Part shown: positions 15,528-24,383 of the stretch, one piece after another | Position numbering within the stretch: position 1 is the stretch's first letter | Layout of the letters: each line of letters begins with the position of its first letter | From: an uncultured Eggerthellaceae bacterium | Lineage (GTDB): Bacteria > Actinomycetota > Coriobacteriia > Coriobacteriales > Eggerthellaceae | Direction: 5' to 3' | DNA length: 64,000 nt | NCBI GenBank assembly: GCA_947626195.1 | Contig: CANQRF010000001.1 | Coordinates: forward strand, 124,001 to 188,000 | The notes under the pieces: model-generated | The model's database searches: none | The model's input: the letters and a program-made list of their open reading frames with translations, nothing else | Told to the model about the DNA's origin: nothing | Translations under genes and position numbers: made by a program

Positions 15528-16580
15528 TCAATCGTTGAAAACAACAGCCACCTTGCCGCATTGGCCTTCGGCCATCAATGCATAGGCATCGGCGACCTGA
15601 GAAAGCGGAAATTGGTCGGTGACAAGATCGCCGGGGTGGATACCCCATCGCGCGATGCGTTCGGCGAGATCCTCCATCCGCCAGATGCTCGTGACCCACG
15701 AACCGTAGATTGTCTTCTGTCCGTGGATGATCGCCGGAGATGGCTCAAACGACACGGTGCCGCCCTCGCCGACGAAGGCGATCTTCCCCCACTCACGCGT
15801 CGCGAGGATCGCAAGCTCTCTGCCTGCGCTTGAAGCGCTGCAGTCGACCGCTTTCTCGACGCCTTTCCCTCCGGTCACCTCGCGGATGGCCTCGAGCGTG
15901 TTTTCGCCGGGCTCGAAGGCGTAATCGACAAGACCGAGTTCTTTGGCCAGAGCAATGCGGTGCTCGGCCAGCTCAACGCCGATCGTCGTCGAGACGCCCA
16001 TCGCGCGGGCAAGCTGCAATGTCGCCAGCCCAACAGGGCCGAGGCCCACGACGAGCAGCACGTCGTCGCCTGAGACATCGATCTTCTCGAGCGCCTCGTA
16101 AACGGTTCCGAAGCCGCAGGCGATCTGCGCGCCATCGAGGTAGGTAAGGGAATCCGGCAGCGGCACGAGATCCTTCTCATCGGCGAGAATGTATGGCGCC
16201 ATGCCGCCGTTGCGCTGCCATCCGTAAGCCGCCCTCAACGGGCTTGAGCAGGCGATCATATAGCCTTGGCGGCAGTTATAGCAGAGGCCGCAGCCGGAGA
16301 TGTGGTAGATGATGACCCGATCGCCCTCTTTGAAGCGCCTCATGCCCGCCCCTGTTTTGACGATTTGACCGCAAGGCTCATGGCCGCAGATAGTTCCGGG
16401 GATATAGGCTTCCGGTCCGCTGCCGAGATGCTCGCGGTAGATGCAACGGATGTCGCTGCCGCAAATGGTCGAGGCTTTCGTCTTGACGAGCACTTGGCCG
16501 GGTCCCGGCTCGGGAATCTCGAATTCCTGCAGTTCAACGGTGGAGTTTCCGGGAAGCACCGCGCCGAACATCGTAGCCAT
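15528..16580 (-). CDS. Zinc-dependent medium-chain alcohol dehydrogenase family
   Basis: 350 residues from the ATG at 16580 (AAAGGA seven bases upstream). Zinc-binding and MDR features: ICGSDIRC (catalytic Cys), ICGHEPCGQI (His-Glu), structural-site region GCGLCYNCRQGYMIAC with fewer cysteines than the classic four, and the NAD-binding VVGLGPVGLATLQLARAMG. The family includes threonine, sorbitol and glutathione-type dehydrogenases; the substrate here is not clear. The gene is monocistronic, flanked on both sides by REP-like palindromes. Confidence 0.85.
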   Translation of the reverse strand: MATMFGAVLPGNSTVELQEFEIPEPGPGQVLVKTKASTICGSDIRCIYREHLGSGPEAYIPGTICGHEPCGQIVKTGAGMRRFKEGDRVIIYHISGCGLCYNCRQGYMIACSSPLRAAYGWQRNGGMAPYILADEKDLVPLPDSLTYLDGAQIACGFGTVYEALEKIDVSGDDVLLVVGLGPVGLATLQLARAMGVSTTIGVELAEHRIALAKELGLVDYAFEPGENTLEAIREVTGGKGVEKAVDCSASSAGRELAILATREWGKIAFVGEGGTVSFEPSPAIIHGQKTIYGSWVTSIWRMEDLAERIARWGIHPGDLVTDQFPLSQVADAYALMAEGQCGKVAVVFND

Positions 16581-16699
16581 GGAAGGATCCTTTCTCGTTG
16601 CCGCCAAGATCGCATGCATTAAAACCTCACAGAAATTGTATTGAAAGGGCCTGTCGACCTCGAACCGATCCAAGCATACTGAAAGGGAAACGTTACAGA

Positions 16700-16727
16700 G
16701 TGACAAAGGGACACCCCTAATGTCACA
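16700..16727 (-). repeat. REP-like palindrome, copy 2
   Basis: Imperfect palindrome with arms GTGACA / TGTCACA and inner AGGG / CCCT; minus orientation relative to the copies at 17667 and 19551. It lies 43 bases downstream of the RAYT stop codon. Confidence 0.75.
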
Positions 16728-16769
16728 TGGCAAGCTCGCGCAAATCAGCTTGTAGCACGCGCGCATCGG

Positions 16770-17552
16770 TCAAGCCCTTGCTATTATCGACCGGCCGATC
16801 CCCGTCAGCCGCTCTATCTGGCGGATGGAGAGTCCGCAATTCTTAAGCGCGCGGAGAGCCGAATCCCGCTCTTCCCGCGGCTTGGCGGCGATAGCGTCGG
16901 CAAAGCCGTCGCCATAGCGGGCCGTTGCGATCTCAAGCGCCTCCGCGTCGTCGATGCGGGGACGGTAGCCGTCCAGGCGGGCGAAATCCACATGCTCGGC
17001 TCCGGCATGCAATCGGGCGAAGCCCTCCTCGCCGCCCACCAAGGAAAGCACCCGCGCACGGTCGCACAGGCCAGCGCCTTCAAGCGGGCCCTTTACGCCA
17101 GCGCTTTCCCGATAGCTGCTCCACGGGTAGTCCTCAGGCCGGCGACACCCTGCGTCCTCGGCGTTGGCGTGGATGTAGCGGATCGTCGCAAAGAGATGCT
17201 CGTCGCTTGTGATGGGCTGCGAGGAGAAGCGCTTTTGGAAGACCTTCCCGACATGCCCATGCCTGCCGTTGAAATACTGCGCGTAGCTCGTGCAGAGGCG
17301 GCCCATCACCGAAGTGACCTCATTGCCGGGATCGTGGACCAGAAGATGGACATGGTTGTCCATCAGGCACCACACGAGCACCGAGAGCCTTGTCGATTCG
17401 AGCTTGGCCCTGAGCGTTGCGAGGAACCATCTCCTGTCGCGATCGTCCTCGAACAGGATGCGCCTTCCCAGGCCCCGCGTGGTGACATGCAGGTAATCCG
17501 ACAAGATGAGCTGGCGGGGCTTGCGCAAGGGATGCCTCCGATCTTCGAGCAT
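16770..17552 (-). CDS. REP-associated tyrosine transposase (RAYT, Y1/HUH)
   Basis: 260 residues. The HUH nuclease motif is NHVHLLV (about residue 67) and the catalytic tyrosine region is SYAQYFNGRHGHVGKVFQ (about 90-106). GKVFQKRFSSQPI and the domain with IRYIHANAEDAG are typical of TnpA-REP (IS200-like) proteins. The C-terminus, SIRQIERLTGIGRSIIARA, is a helix-turn-helix seen in one RAYT group. RAYTs are domesticated single-strand transposases thought to spread REP palindromes; here matching palindromes flank the gene on both sides in opposite orientations. The start codon lacks a strong ribosome binding site. Confidence 0.9.
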   Translation of the reverse strand: MLEDRRHPLRKPRQLILSDYLHVTTRGLGRRILFEDDRDRRWFLATLRAKLESTRLSVLVWCLMDNHVHLLVHDPGNEVTSVMGRLCTSYAQYFNGRHGHVGKVFQKRFSSQPITSDEHLFATIRYIHANAEDAGCRRPEDYPWSSYRESAGVKGPLEGAGLCDRARVLSLVGGEEGFARLHAGAEHVDFARLDGYRPRIDDAEALEIATARYGDGFADAIAAKPREERDSALRALKNCGLSIRQIERLTGIGRSIIARA

Positions 17553-17605
17553 GATTTGCTACGTTGACAATTGTGGCATAAAGCGACACGAGAAGTGCCC
17601 TCGAT

Positions 17606-17630
17606 CGCCCTTTGAGTGCCCCTAATATCA
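17606..17630 (-). repeat. REP-like palindrome, degenerate copy 3
   Basis: GAGTGCCCCTAATATCACCA matches the right half of the family in the minus orientation; the left half is eroded. It lies upstream of the RAYT gene, about 40 bases from the intact copy at 17667. Confidence 0.45.
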
Positions 17631-17666
17631 CCATCCCATCACGGCATCGGCGCGCCTTTATAACCG

Positions 17667-17695
17667 TGTGACATTAGGGGTGTCCCTTTGTCACA
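17667..17695 (+). repeat. REP-like palindrome, copy 4
   Basis: 29 bases with arms TGTGACA / TGTCACA and inner AGGG-GTGT-CCCT. Identical to the copy at 19551-19579 and the inverse of the one at 16700-16727. It ends one base before the hcp stop codon. Confidence 0.8.
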
Positions 17696-17696
17696 A

Positions 17697-19289
17697 TCAC
17701 GCCAGCGTCTTCGCCAAATCCTCCGCAGGCGTGCTGATCGGCGAGATGTGGTAGTGCTCGACAAGGTAGTTGAGCACGTTGGGGGAAACGAATGCCGGCA
17801 GCGATGGCCCCAAGATGATGTTTTGAATCCCCAAGGAGAGGAGCGTCAGCAAAATGCAGACGGCCTTTTGCTCATACCATGAAAGCACCATCGACAGAGG
17901 GAGGTCGTTCACGCCGCAATCGAACGCATCCGCCAATGCCAGCGCCACCTGAATGGCGCTATAGGCATCGTTGCATTGACCCATGTCGAGGATGCGGGGA
18001 AGGGGTCCGATGGTTCCCAGGTCGAGATCGTTGAGACGGTACTTGCCGCAGGCGAGGGTGAGGATGACGCTGTCGGCAGGAGTCGCTTTTGCGAACTCGG
18101 TGTAGTAGTTGCGCCCCGGCGCCGCACCGTCACATCCGCCGATGAGGTAGAAGTGCTTGACGGCACCGCTTTTCACGGCATCGACAATCACGTCGGCGAC
18201 GCCGAGAACGGCGGCATGCCCAAAACCGGTTGTGACCTCATGGCCACCGTTGATGCCGGTCATCGGCTGGTCTTCCGCATATCCGCCAAGCTCCAGAGCC
18301 TTCTCGATCACGGGAGTGAAGTCCTTGTCAGCGCCGATATGGGTCGCGTTCGGGAAGGCCACGACTCCCGTCGTGAAGACGCGATCGGCATAGCTGTCTT
18401 TCGGCGGCATAAGGCAGTTGGTGGTATAGAGAATCGGAGCGGGGATGCCGGCGAATTCCCTTTGCTGATTCTGCCATGCAGTTCCGAAGTTGCCCTTCAG
18501 ATGCGGATATTTCTTCAGCTCGGGGTAGGCATGGGCGGGGAGCATCTCGCTGTGCGTATAAATGTTGATGCCCCTCCCTTCGGTCTGCTCCAGCAACAGC
18601 TGAAGATCATGGAGGTCGTGTCCCGTGATGACGATGAAAGGACCCGCTTCGATGGTGAGGCTGACCTCGGTAGGTTCGGGGTTGGCATAGGTCTCGGTGT
18701 TCGCTTTGTCCAGCAGCTCCATGCAAGCAAGATTGACTTCACCGGTCTTGAGCACAAGGGGAAGAAGTTCCTCCATGCCGAGGGTCTCGTTGCCGATGGC
18801 ACGAAGCGCCTCGTAAAAGAAGGCATTGACCTTGGGTTCGTGATAACCCAGAACGCTCGCATGATAGGCATACGCAGACATGCCACGGATGCCGAACAAA
18901 ACAAGGGACTTCAAAGAGCGGATGTCCTCGTCGGCATCCCAAAGGAAGCGCAGCGCATAATCTTCATCTGCCACGGATGGACCGTCCGCCAACGCGATGA
19001 ATCGATCTTTCTCGGTTTCAACCCGTTTGATGTAGTCGGCCACTCTGGCGTTGTCGAAATCGACATTGGTAACAGTTGTGAACAACGATTCGATGACGAG
19101 CTGATCCATCTCGGGCGTGATGGCGTCTTCATGGCCCTTGACGGCTCGGGCCAGTCCGATAAGCGCACCGGTCAGATCGTCTTGCAAATCGGCGGTGTCG
19201 GCCATTTTTCCGCATACGCCACGTGCGCCGGCGCACCCAGCATGACGCGCAGTTTGCTCGCATTGAAAACAAAACATCGGTGTGTCCAT
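17697..19289 (-). CDS. hcp: Hybrid-cluster protein (hydroxylamine reductase)
   Basis: 530 residues from the ATG at 19289 (GGGAG seven bases upstream). The N-terminal cysteine set MFCFQCEQTARHAGCAGARG then VCGK binds a 4Fe-4S cluster; hybrid-cluster ligands appear in GHDLHDLQ, TTNCLMPP, GGCDGAAPGRNYY and LACGKYRLN. Family members reduce hydroxylamine and act mainly as NO reductases during nitrosative stress, in the cytoplasm of anaerobes. A promoter TTGTGT-N17-TAGATT lies upstream, and an Rrf2 regulator is the next gene upstream on the same strand, about 285 bases away. Its 3' end abuts a REP-like palindrome. Confidence 0.96.
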   Translation of the reverse strand: MDTPMFCFQCEQTARHAGCAGARGVCGKMADTADLQDDLTGALIGLARAVKGHEDAITPEMDQLVIESLFTTVTNVDFDNARVADYIKRVETEKDRFIALADGPSVADEDYALRFLWDADEDIRSLKSLVLFGIRGMSAYAYHASVLGYHEPKVNAFFYEALRAIGNETLGMEELLPLVLKTGEVNLACMELLDKANTETYANPEPTEVSLTIEAGPFIVITGHDLHDLQLLLEQTEGRGINIYTHSEMLPAHAYPELKKYPHLKGNFGTAWQNQQREFAGIPAPILYTTNCLMPPKDSYADRVFTTGVVAFPNATHIGADKDFTPVIEKALELGGYAEDQPMTGINGGHEVTTGFGHAAVLGVADVIVDAVKSGAVKHFYLIGGCDGAAPGRNYYTEFAKATPADSVILTLACGKYRLNDLDLGTIGPLPRILDMGQCNDAYSAIQVALALADAFDCGVNDLPLSMVLSWYEQKAVCILLTLLSLGIQNIILGPSLPAFVSPNVLNYLVEHYHISPISTPAEDLAKTLA

Positions 19290-19342
19290 AAGGCTACTCC
19301 CATCTATTTGGATTGAGCTCATTTAAGGGTCGATACGGGATT

Positions 19343-19371
19343 AATCTAATATCGCACCCAAGAGAACACAA
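19343..19371 (-). promoter_or_regulatory. Probable hcp promoter
   Basis: Minus strand TTGTGT (19371-19366), 17-base spacer, TAGATT (19348-19343), about 50 bases upstream of the hcp start. The remaining upstream 180 bases hold no visible gene. Confidence 0.55.
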
Positions 19372-19550
19372 GTGTCAGTGGCAAATTACTTTTAAGGGAC
19401 AAAGGGGTGCATCTTACTGCATCGGTGGTTTGCCCTTCGTGCGTTGTCGCACTTGCGCTTTCCCGTGCGCATGGCGGCGTTGCGGACGTCGTGACAGGCA
19501 TACTCACACCTTCAGCTCTTACACTTTTTGCTCTTCGGCCTTTAGAGCCG

Positions 19551-19579
19551 TGTGACATTAGGGGTGTCCCTTTGTCACA
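19551..19579 (+). repeat. REP-like palindrome, copy 5
   Basis: Identical 29 bases to the copy at 17667. It overlaps the end of the Rrf2 gene: the TGA stop (19577-19575) lies inside the palindrome, so the insertion may have set the C-terminus of the regulator. Confidence 0.8.
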
Positions 19580-20042
19580 GGCCGAGGCGTTCGCTTTCCT
19601 CGGCGAGACGTTCGGCGAGGTACGCCTCCGCACTATCGACGTTGGTTGAACACTCGAGCAGCATCTCGATCGTGATGCTGTCCAGATAGGCATCGAAGCT
19701 TTCCATGATGAGGTCGTACACTTGACGAAGACCGCTCACAAGCGGCGCATCGCGGCGATCCTCACGGCGTTCGAGCGTAGATGCCTTCACATCGGCATCG
19801 ATCGCCTCGATGACCTGCAGGAGAGTGATGTCTTGCGGCGGCCTCGCCAAGAAATAGCCGCCGTGCTTTCCTGCCTTCGCATCGATAATGCCGGCACTGC
19901 GCAGCAGCTGTGCGAGTTGGATGAAGTAATCGCGCGGAATAGACATTTCCTCGGCGATGTCCTTCGATGAGCACATCGTGTTCTCGCGCGCGAGATAGAG
20001 CACCGCGCGAAGCCCGTAGTCGGTCGAAGCTTTAATCAGCAT
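19575..20042 (-). CDS. Rrf2 family transcriptional regulator
   Basis: 155 residues from the ATG at 20042 (AAGGAG seven bases upstream); upstream codons are not family-like. The winged helix is typical: MLIKASTDYGLRAVLYLAR, then SSKDIAEEMSIPRDYFIQL, and the wing GKHGGYFLARPPQDITLLQV. The C-terminal part has only one cysteine, so the three-cysteine Fe-S cluster site of IscR and NsrR is absent and sensing must differ. It lies between hcp and the NhaC gene; hcp is a plausible target by proximity only. Confidence 0.9.
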   Translation of the reverse strand: MLIKASTDYGLRAVLYLARENTMCSSKDIAEEMSIPRDYFIQLAQLLRSAGIIDAKAGKHGGYFLARPPQDITLLQVIEAIDADVKASTLERREDRRDAPLVSGLRQVYDLIMESFDAYLDSITIEMLLECSTNVDSAEAYLAERLAEESERLGL

Positions 20043-20142
20043 AGACGTGCTCCTTCCCTCGCAATAACACAGAGACACGCGATAGCCAGCCGCCGCTTTA
20101 AGCGGTCTGACGGCCGAGCAATCGCACGCCTCCCATTCGTAC

Positions 20143-21795
20143 TTACGAAGCTGCGGAAGTTTTTCTCTCGCCCATTTTCCGCATGACAAGCACCCCGACG
20201 ATGATCAGCACGACGCCCAGCGCGAGCGAGATCCACGGGTTCTTCGTGAAACCGGCGATGACATAACCGATGAAGCACACCACCATGACGAGCGAAGCAT
20301 AGGGGATCTGCGTCGCCACATGGCGCAGGTGGTTGCATTGGGCGCCAGCGGACGAGAGGATCGTCGTATCGGAGATCGGTGAGATGTGGTCGCCGTAGAC
20401 GGCGCCGGCGAGCGCCGAACCAACTGCCACGAGGAAGAGCGGATCCTCGGATTCGAACACACCGACGATGATCGGCAGGATGAGTGCGATCGTGCCCCAG
20501 GAGGTGCCCATGGCAAAGCCGATGAACGCCGCAACGAGGAAGATAATCGCAGGGAGCAGATCCAGCCCAACGCCGAGTCCGTTCAAGAAGCCGGAGACGA
20601 ACTCGCCCGTACCGAGCAGATAGCGGCAGGTTCCGCCGAGGCTCCAGGCCAGCACGAGGATCATGATAGCGCCAACCATCGAGCGCACGCCTTCCGACAT
20701 CGCCTCAACGAACTTGTTCAGTCCCATGAGCTTGCGCGGCAGGAACATGATGCCGGTGCAGCACAAACCAACGCAAGCACCAATGCAAAGGCCAGTCACC
20801 GGGTCTTCGCCGACAGCCGTGGCGAAGTCGACGCCTGAGAAGAAGCCGCCCACGAACAGCATGCCAAGGATCGAGAACACGATCAGTACGACGATCGGCA
20901 CGATCAGGTCGTACACCTTACCCTTCTCAGAAATGCCGAGGCCCTTGTATTCCTCGATAGCCGGAGCAGCAAGTTCTTCGAAATCGGAATGCTCGGTGAC
21001 GACCGAGGGAAGCTTTGTAGCGTCCTCCACCTCTTCAAATTCGACATCGTCGTCGATCCGCGCACGAGAGACCGCCTCAAGCGCCGAGCCCTTCGGAGGA
21101 ACGCGCTTGCTCGCATCCTCTTCCGCCGTACGCATGGAACCGAAGTCCTTGCCAACGATGATCATGAAGAACACGAAAAAGATCGTCAGCAGCGCATAGA
21201 AGTTATACGGGATGGAAGCCACGAAGGTGTTGAAGCCGCCTTCGCCCATATAACCACCGACGGCGACCGCCCACGATGACACTGGTGCGATGATGCAGAC
21301 CGGAGCCGCCGTCGAGTCGATGATCCATGCGAGTTTCTCGTGGGACACGCGGAAGCGGTCGGTTACGGGCCGCATCACGGCGCCAACCGTGAGGCAGTTG
21401 AAATAGTCGTCGACGAAGATGATGATGCCAAGTACCGCCGTGAGAAGCTGAGCCATGCGCGCGTTTTTAATGTGCGTGGAGACCCATTCCGCGTAGGCAC
21501 GAGAGCCGCCCGCCGTCGCGATGACGACGGTGAGCGCCCCGAGCAAAGCCAAGAACAAGAGCAAGGCCCCATTCCCCGCTATCTGCTCCGCCATCATTTG
21601 CGGAACCATCGTAAAGGAATCGATCACCTGCTCAACGCCGGGGCCGTTGAGCGTAAAGGTGTAGATCAGCATGCCCACGAAAACGCCGACCGTGAGCGAC
21701 GAATACACCTCTTTGGTGATAAGGGCCATCACCAGCGCCAACAAGGGCGGGACGATGGACCAAATACCGGTCGAGATAAGGTCAAAACCTTCCAT
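20143..21795 (-). CDS. NhaC family Na+/H+ antiporter
   Basis: 550 residues with about twelve membrane helices. Signature regions: FVDDYFNCLTVGAVMRPVTD (about residues 127-146), DSTAAPVCIIAPVSSWA, and GDHISPISDTTILSSAGA. A hydrophilic acidic loop (about 230-290) interrupts the middle. The ATG has AGGAGG and lies nine bases after the symporter stop, so the two are co-transcribed. Proton-driven Na+ export next to a Na+-driven uptake system suggests a sodium cycle. Confidence 0.88.
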   Translation of the reverse strand: MEGFDLISTGIWSIVPPLLALVMALITKEVYSSLTVGVFVGMLIYTFTLNGPGVEQVIDSFTMVPQMMAEQIAGNGALLLFLALLGALTVVIATAGGSRAYAEWVSTHIKNARMAQLLTAVLGIIIFVDDYFNCLTVGAVMRPVTDRFRVSHEKLAWIIDSTAAPVCIIAPVSSWAVAVGGYMGEGGFNTFVASIPYNFYALLTIFFVFFMIIVGKDFGSMRTAEEDASKRVPPKGSALEAVSRARIDDDVEFEEVEDATKLPSVVTEHSDFEELAAPAIEEYKGLGISEKGKVYDLIVPIVVLIVFSILGMLFVGGFFSGVDFATAVGEDPVTGLCIGACVGLCCTGIMFLPRKLMGLNKFVEAMSEGVRSMVGAIMILVLAWSLGGTCRYLLGTGEFVSGFLNGLGVGLDLLPAIIFLVAAFIGFAMGTSWGTIALILPIIVGVFESEDPLFLVAVGSALAGAVYGDHISPISDTTILSSAGAQCNHLRHVATQIPYASLVMVVCFIGYVIAGFTKNPWISLALGVVLIIVGVLVMRKMGERKTSAAS

Positions 21796-21804
21796 TCTTC
21801 CTCC

Positions 21805-23433
21805 TTATTCGTCCTGGTTGAGACGAATGCCAGCCGCCATGTCGGCAGCCACCCCTTCGCCGCCGATTTCCTCAGCAGCCGTCTGCTTGCCGTCGGAGTC
21901 CTTTGCGACCTCATCGAGGAAATCTCGGTCAACCGATCCGAGCGCCGACGGCTTTTTCACGTCAAACGGCACTGCCTTGGTAAACAGGCTGACAACAGGC
22001 ACGATGATAAGCGAGACCACCATGCAAATCGCCCCACAGTTGATAGGGCTTTCGATTAACGGCGTCCCTGCAAATCCCATTGCCATATTGATGACCGTTA
22101 GGCCGATGCCAAAGATAAATGACGACCACACCGCCGCTTTCGAAATCTTCCCAGAGTAGAGCCCCCAGAAGAACGGCCCAAGGAACGCGCCCGCCAGAGC
22201 GCCCCACGAATAGCCCATGAGCTGGGCGATAAACACAATCGACGAGTGGTATTGCACGAGCGCGATGCCGGCCGAAACGGCGATGAAGATGACGAGCAAA
22301 ATACGCATCGTGTGAATCTGGCGCTTTTCGGTCATGTTCTTCACGAAATTGTCCTTGATAAGGTCAATCGTCAAAGTGGACGACGACGTGAGAACGAGCG
22401 AGGAAAGCGTCGACATCGAAGCCGAGAGCACGAGCACGATCACGAGGCCGATAAGCAAATCAGGCAGATAAGAAAGCATCGTGGGAATCACCGAGTCGTA
22501 AATCGGCGTGCCGTTTGCGGCATAGTCGATTTGCCCTTCATAGAGTCTGCCGAAACCACCGAGGAAGTAGCTGCCGCCCGCCACGACAAAGGCGAAGATC
22601 GTGGAAATGATGGCACCCTGCTTCACCGCTGGGCCGCTCTTGATGGCATAGAACTTCTGCACCATCTGCGGAAGGCCCCAGGTACCAAGACTTGTGAGAA
22701 TGATGACGCCAAACAAATTCAAGAAATCGGGGCCGAAGAAGCTGACAAATGGCCCTTGGAGCTGACTGCCCTCCGCAGGAATCTGCGAGAGGTTCACGAT
22801 TGCCTCCGAGATGCCACCATTCGCCGCAAGCACCGCGACGATCACCGCCGTGATGCCGAAGAGCATGACGACGCCCTGGATGAAGTCATTCATCACCGTG
22901 GCCATATAGCCGCCCAACACCACATAGATGCAGGTGACCACCGCCATGCCGATGACGCAAACATCGTAGGGCAAGCCGAACGCCATGCCGAACAGGCGAG
23001 AAAGACCGTTATACACCGAGGCGGTGTACGGAATGAGGAACACAAAGATGATCGCCGCCGCCGCGATGCGCAGTGCCTTTGAGCCGTATCGCTCGCCGAA
23101 GAACTCCGGCATCGTCTGCGCGCCGAGGCGGTGAGTCATCTCACGCGTGCGCGGGCCTAAGACCCACCACGCAAGCAAGCTGCCGAGGATTGCGTTGCCA
23201 ATGCCCGCCCAGGTGGCCGCCAAGCCGTATTTAAAGCCGAACTGGCCTGCATAGCCGACGAACACGACAGCCGAGAAATAGCTTGTGCCGTAGGCAAACG
23301 CACTCATCCACGGGCCGACGTTGCGCCCGCCGAGAACAAAGCCGTCAACCGTCTTCGTGGTGCGCCGGCAATAGATGCCCACGCCCACAGCTACGGCGAC
23401 GAAAACAATCACGAGAAGAATCTTCAAAAACAT
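21805..23433 (-). CDS. Sodium:solute symporter (SSS family)
   Basis: 542 residues, about thirteen membrane helices. The N-terminal GGRNVGPWMSAFAYGTSYFS and the later TWAGIGNAILG and SASMSTLSSLVLTSSS segments are typical of the PutP/PanF-like SSS family; the latter carries the Na2-site serines. The C-terminal tail is hydrophilic. The solute is not evident. Upstream lie a promoter, a 15-codon leader frame and a terminator-like hairpin, pointing to attenuation control. NhaC follows. Confidence 0.88.
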   Translation of the reverse strand: MFLKILLVIVFVAVAVGVGIYCRRTTKTVDGFVLGGRNVGPWMSAFAYGTSYFSAVVFVGYAGQFGFKYGLAATWAGIGNAILGSLLAWWVLGPRTREMTHRLGAQTMPEFFGERYGSKALRIAAAAIIFVFLIPYTASVYNGLSRLFGMAFGLPYDVCVIGMAVVTCIYVVLGGYMATVMNDFIQGVVMLFGITAVIVAVLAANGGISEAIVNLSQIPAEGSQLQGPFVSFFGPDFLNLFGVIILTSLGTWGLPQMVQKFYAIKSGPAVKQGAIISTIFAFVVAGGSYFLGGFGRLYEGQIDYAANGTPIYDSVIPTMLSYLPDLLIGLVIVLVLSASMSTLSSLVLTSSSTLTIDLIKDNFVKNMTEKRQIHTMRILLVIFIAVSAGIALVQYHSSIVFIAQLMGYSWGALAGAFLGPFFWGLYSGKISKAAVWSSFIFGIGLTVINMAMGFAGTPLIESPINCGAICMVVSLIIVPVVSLFTKAVPFDVKKPSALGSVDRDFLDEVAKDSDGKQTAAEEIGGEGVAADMAAGIRLNQDE

Positions 23434-23488
23434 CGAACTATCCTTTTCACCTTTCTGTCTTCCTGCCTTACCTGCTTCTCACCGCGCA

Positions 23489-23518
23489 TAAAAAGAGCCC
23501 GCGGTAAAACCGAGGGCT
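23489..23518 (-). terminator. Attenuator-like terminator in the symporter leader
   Basis: On the minus strand AGCCCTCGG-TTTTA-CCGCGGGCT with one central mismatch, followed by CTTTTTATG. It sits 56 bases before the symporter start and 15 bases after the leader frame stop. Confidence 0.7.
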
Positions 23519-23532
23519 TCAAAGTCTTTCAG

Positions 23533-23580
23533 CTATGCACCCGAGATCACCTGCGACTGCATGGCGAAAACCTCGCTCAT
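23533..23580 (-). CDS. Short leader peptide before the symporter operon
   Basis: Fifteen residues, MSEVFAMQSQVISGA, with GGAGG eleven bases before the ATG (a TTG one codon earlier is better spaced at eight). It lies between a promoter and a terminator hairpin. The peptide is not enriched in one amino acid. Confidence 0.4.
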   Translation of the reverse strand: MSEVFAMQSQVISGA

Positions 23581-23641
23581 CAAAGCGTGTTCCTCCGCGC
23601 AGGTGAATTCTCTGTTATCCGTGAAATGAAGCATAGCGGAC

Positions 23642-23672
23642 ACTCTAGCACAATAAAGCAGACGCACGCCAA
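23642..23672 (-). promoter_or_regulatory. Extended -10 promoter of the symporter operon
   Basis: Minus strand TTGGCG, 19 bases, then TAGAGT preceded by TGC (extended -10). The same TGC-TAGA-T element occurs before lysA. Confidence 0.5.
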
Positions 23673-23697
23673 GAAATCGCGAAGTTTTGAATGCCGC

Positions 23698-24378
23698 CTA
23701 ATACCTACCAACCAAATCAAGGAAGGTCTCGGCTGAGAGCTCATCGAAAGAGCGCACGCAAAAGTCGGCCGCCTGCTTGAGCTCGTCGTAGGTGCCCGAG
23801 GCGTCGCAGTCATACACCGCCAACGTATGATAGCCAGCGTTCTTGAGCGTATGGATGGCGTAAATCGAGTCCTCGAAGCCCCACGTGGTCTCAAGCGGCG
23901 TTCCCATGATCTCGCGCGCGCGGTCATACACATCGGGGCTGCGTTTCGAGCGCCCCACGTCATCCACCGAGACGATGGCCTTCAGATACGGAGCGGCGCC
24001 GATGTGGGCAAGCCCCGCCACGAGCAAAGGCCGCGGCGTGGAAGAGGCCACGCTCATCGAGACGCCCCGCTCCGCAAGGCCCTTGATGAAGCGCATCGCT
24101 CCCGAGCGTGCCTGGGCCTTCGTGCGGTAGTAGTCGTTCATGAAGGAGCGGATGATGTCGGCGACGGCCTCCCCGCTCTCCGCCAGCCCGAAATGCTCAT
24201 GGAAATAGGCACCGCATTCGGGAATCGTCATCGTGTTGATGGCGTCGCGATCGGCCTTCGTGAGCGTCGCATGGGCGCGCTCCGCAAAATCGGCCTCGAG
24301 CGCGCGCCAAGCCGCCATCGAGTCGATGACGGTGCCGTCGCAGTCGAAGATGACGCCAATCGATCGGCTTTCGCACAT
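23698..24378 (-). CDS. HAD superfamily phosphatase/phosphoglucomutase-like
   Basis: 226 residues. Motif I FDCDGTVIDSM holds the two catalytic aspartates; motif II is VASSTPRP; motif III/IV lies in KRSPDVYDRAREIMG and WGFEDSIYAIH. The cap is the helical type found in beta-phosphoglucomutase and related phosphatases. It starts five bases after the homoserine dehydrogenase stop, so it is co-expressed. A role in amino acid phosphoester metabolism is possible but not shown by sequence. Confidence 0.85.
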   Translation of the reverse strand: MCESRSIGVIFDCDGTVIDSMAAWRALEADFAERAHATLTKADRDAINTMTIPECGAYFHEHFGLAESGEAVADIIRSFMNDYYRTKAQARSGAMRFIKGLAERGVSMSVASSTPRPLLVAGLAHIGAAPYLKAIVSVDDVGRSKRSPDVYDRAREIMGTPLETTWGFEDSIYAIHTLKNAGYHTLAVYDCDASGTYDELKQAADFCVRSFDELSAETFLDLVGRY

Positions 24379-24383
24379 GGGCG

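Noticed and set aside
17976-19316. Plus-strand open frame opposite hcp
   Set aside because: Shadow of the hcp gene; the protein has no recognisable fold, whereas the minus frame has complete Hcp cysteine motifs.
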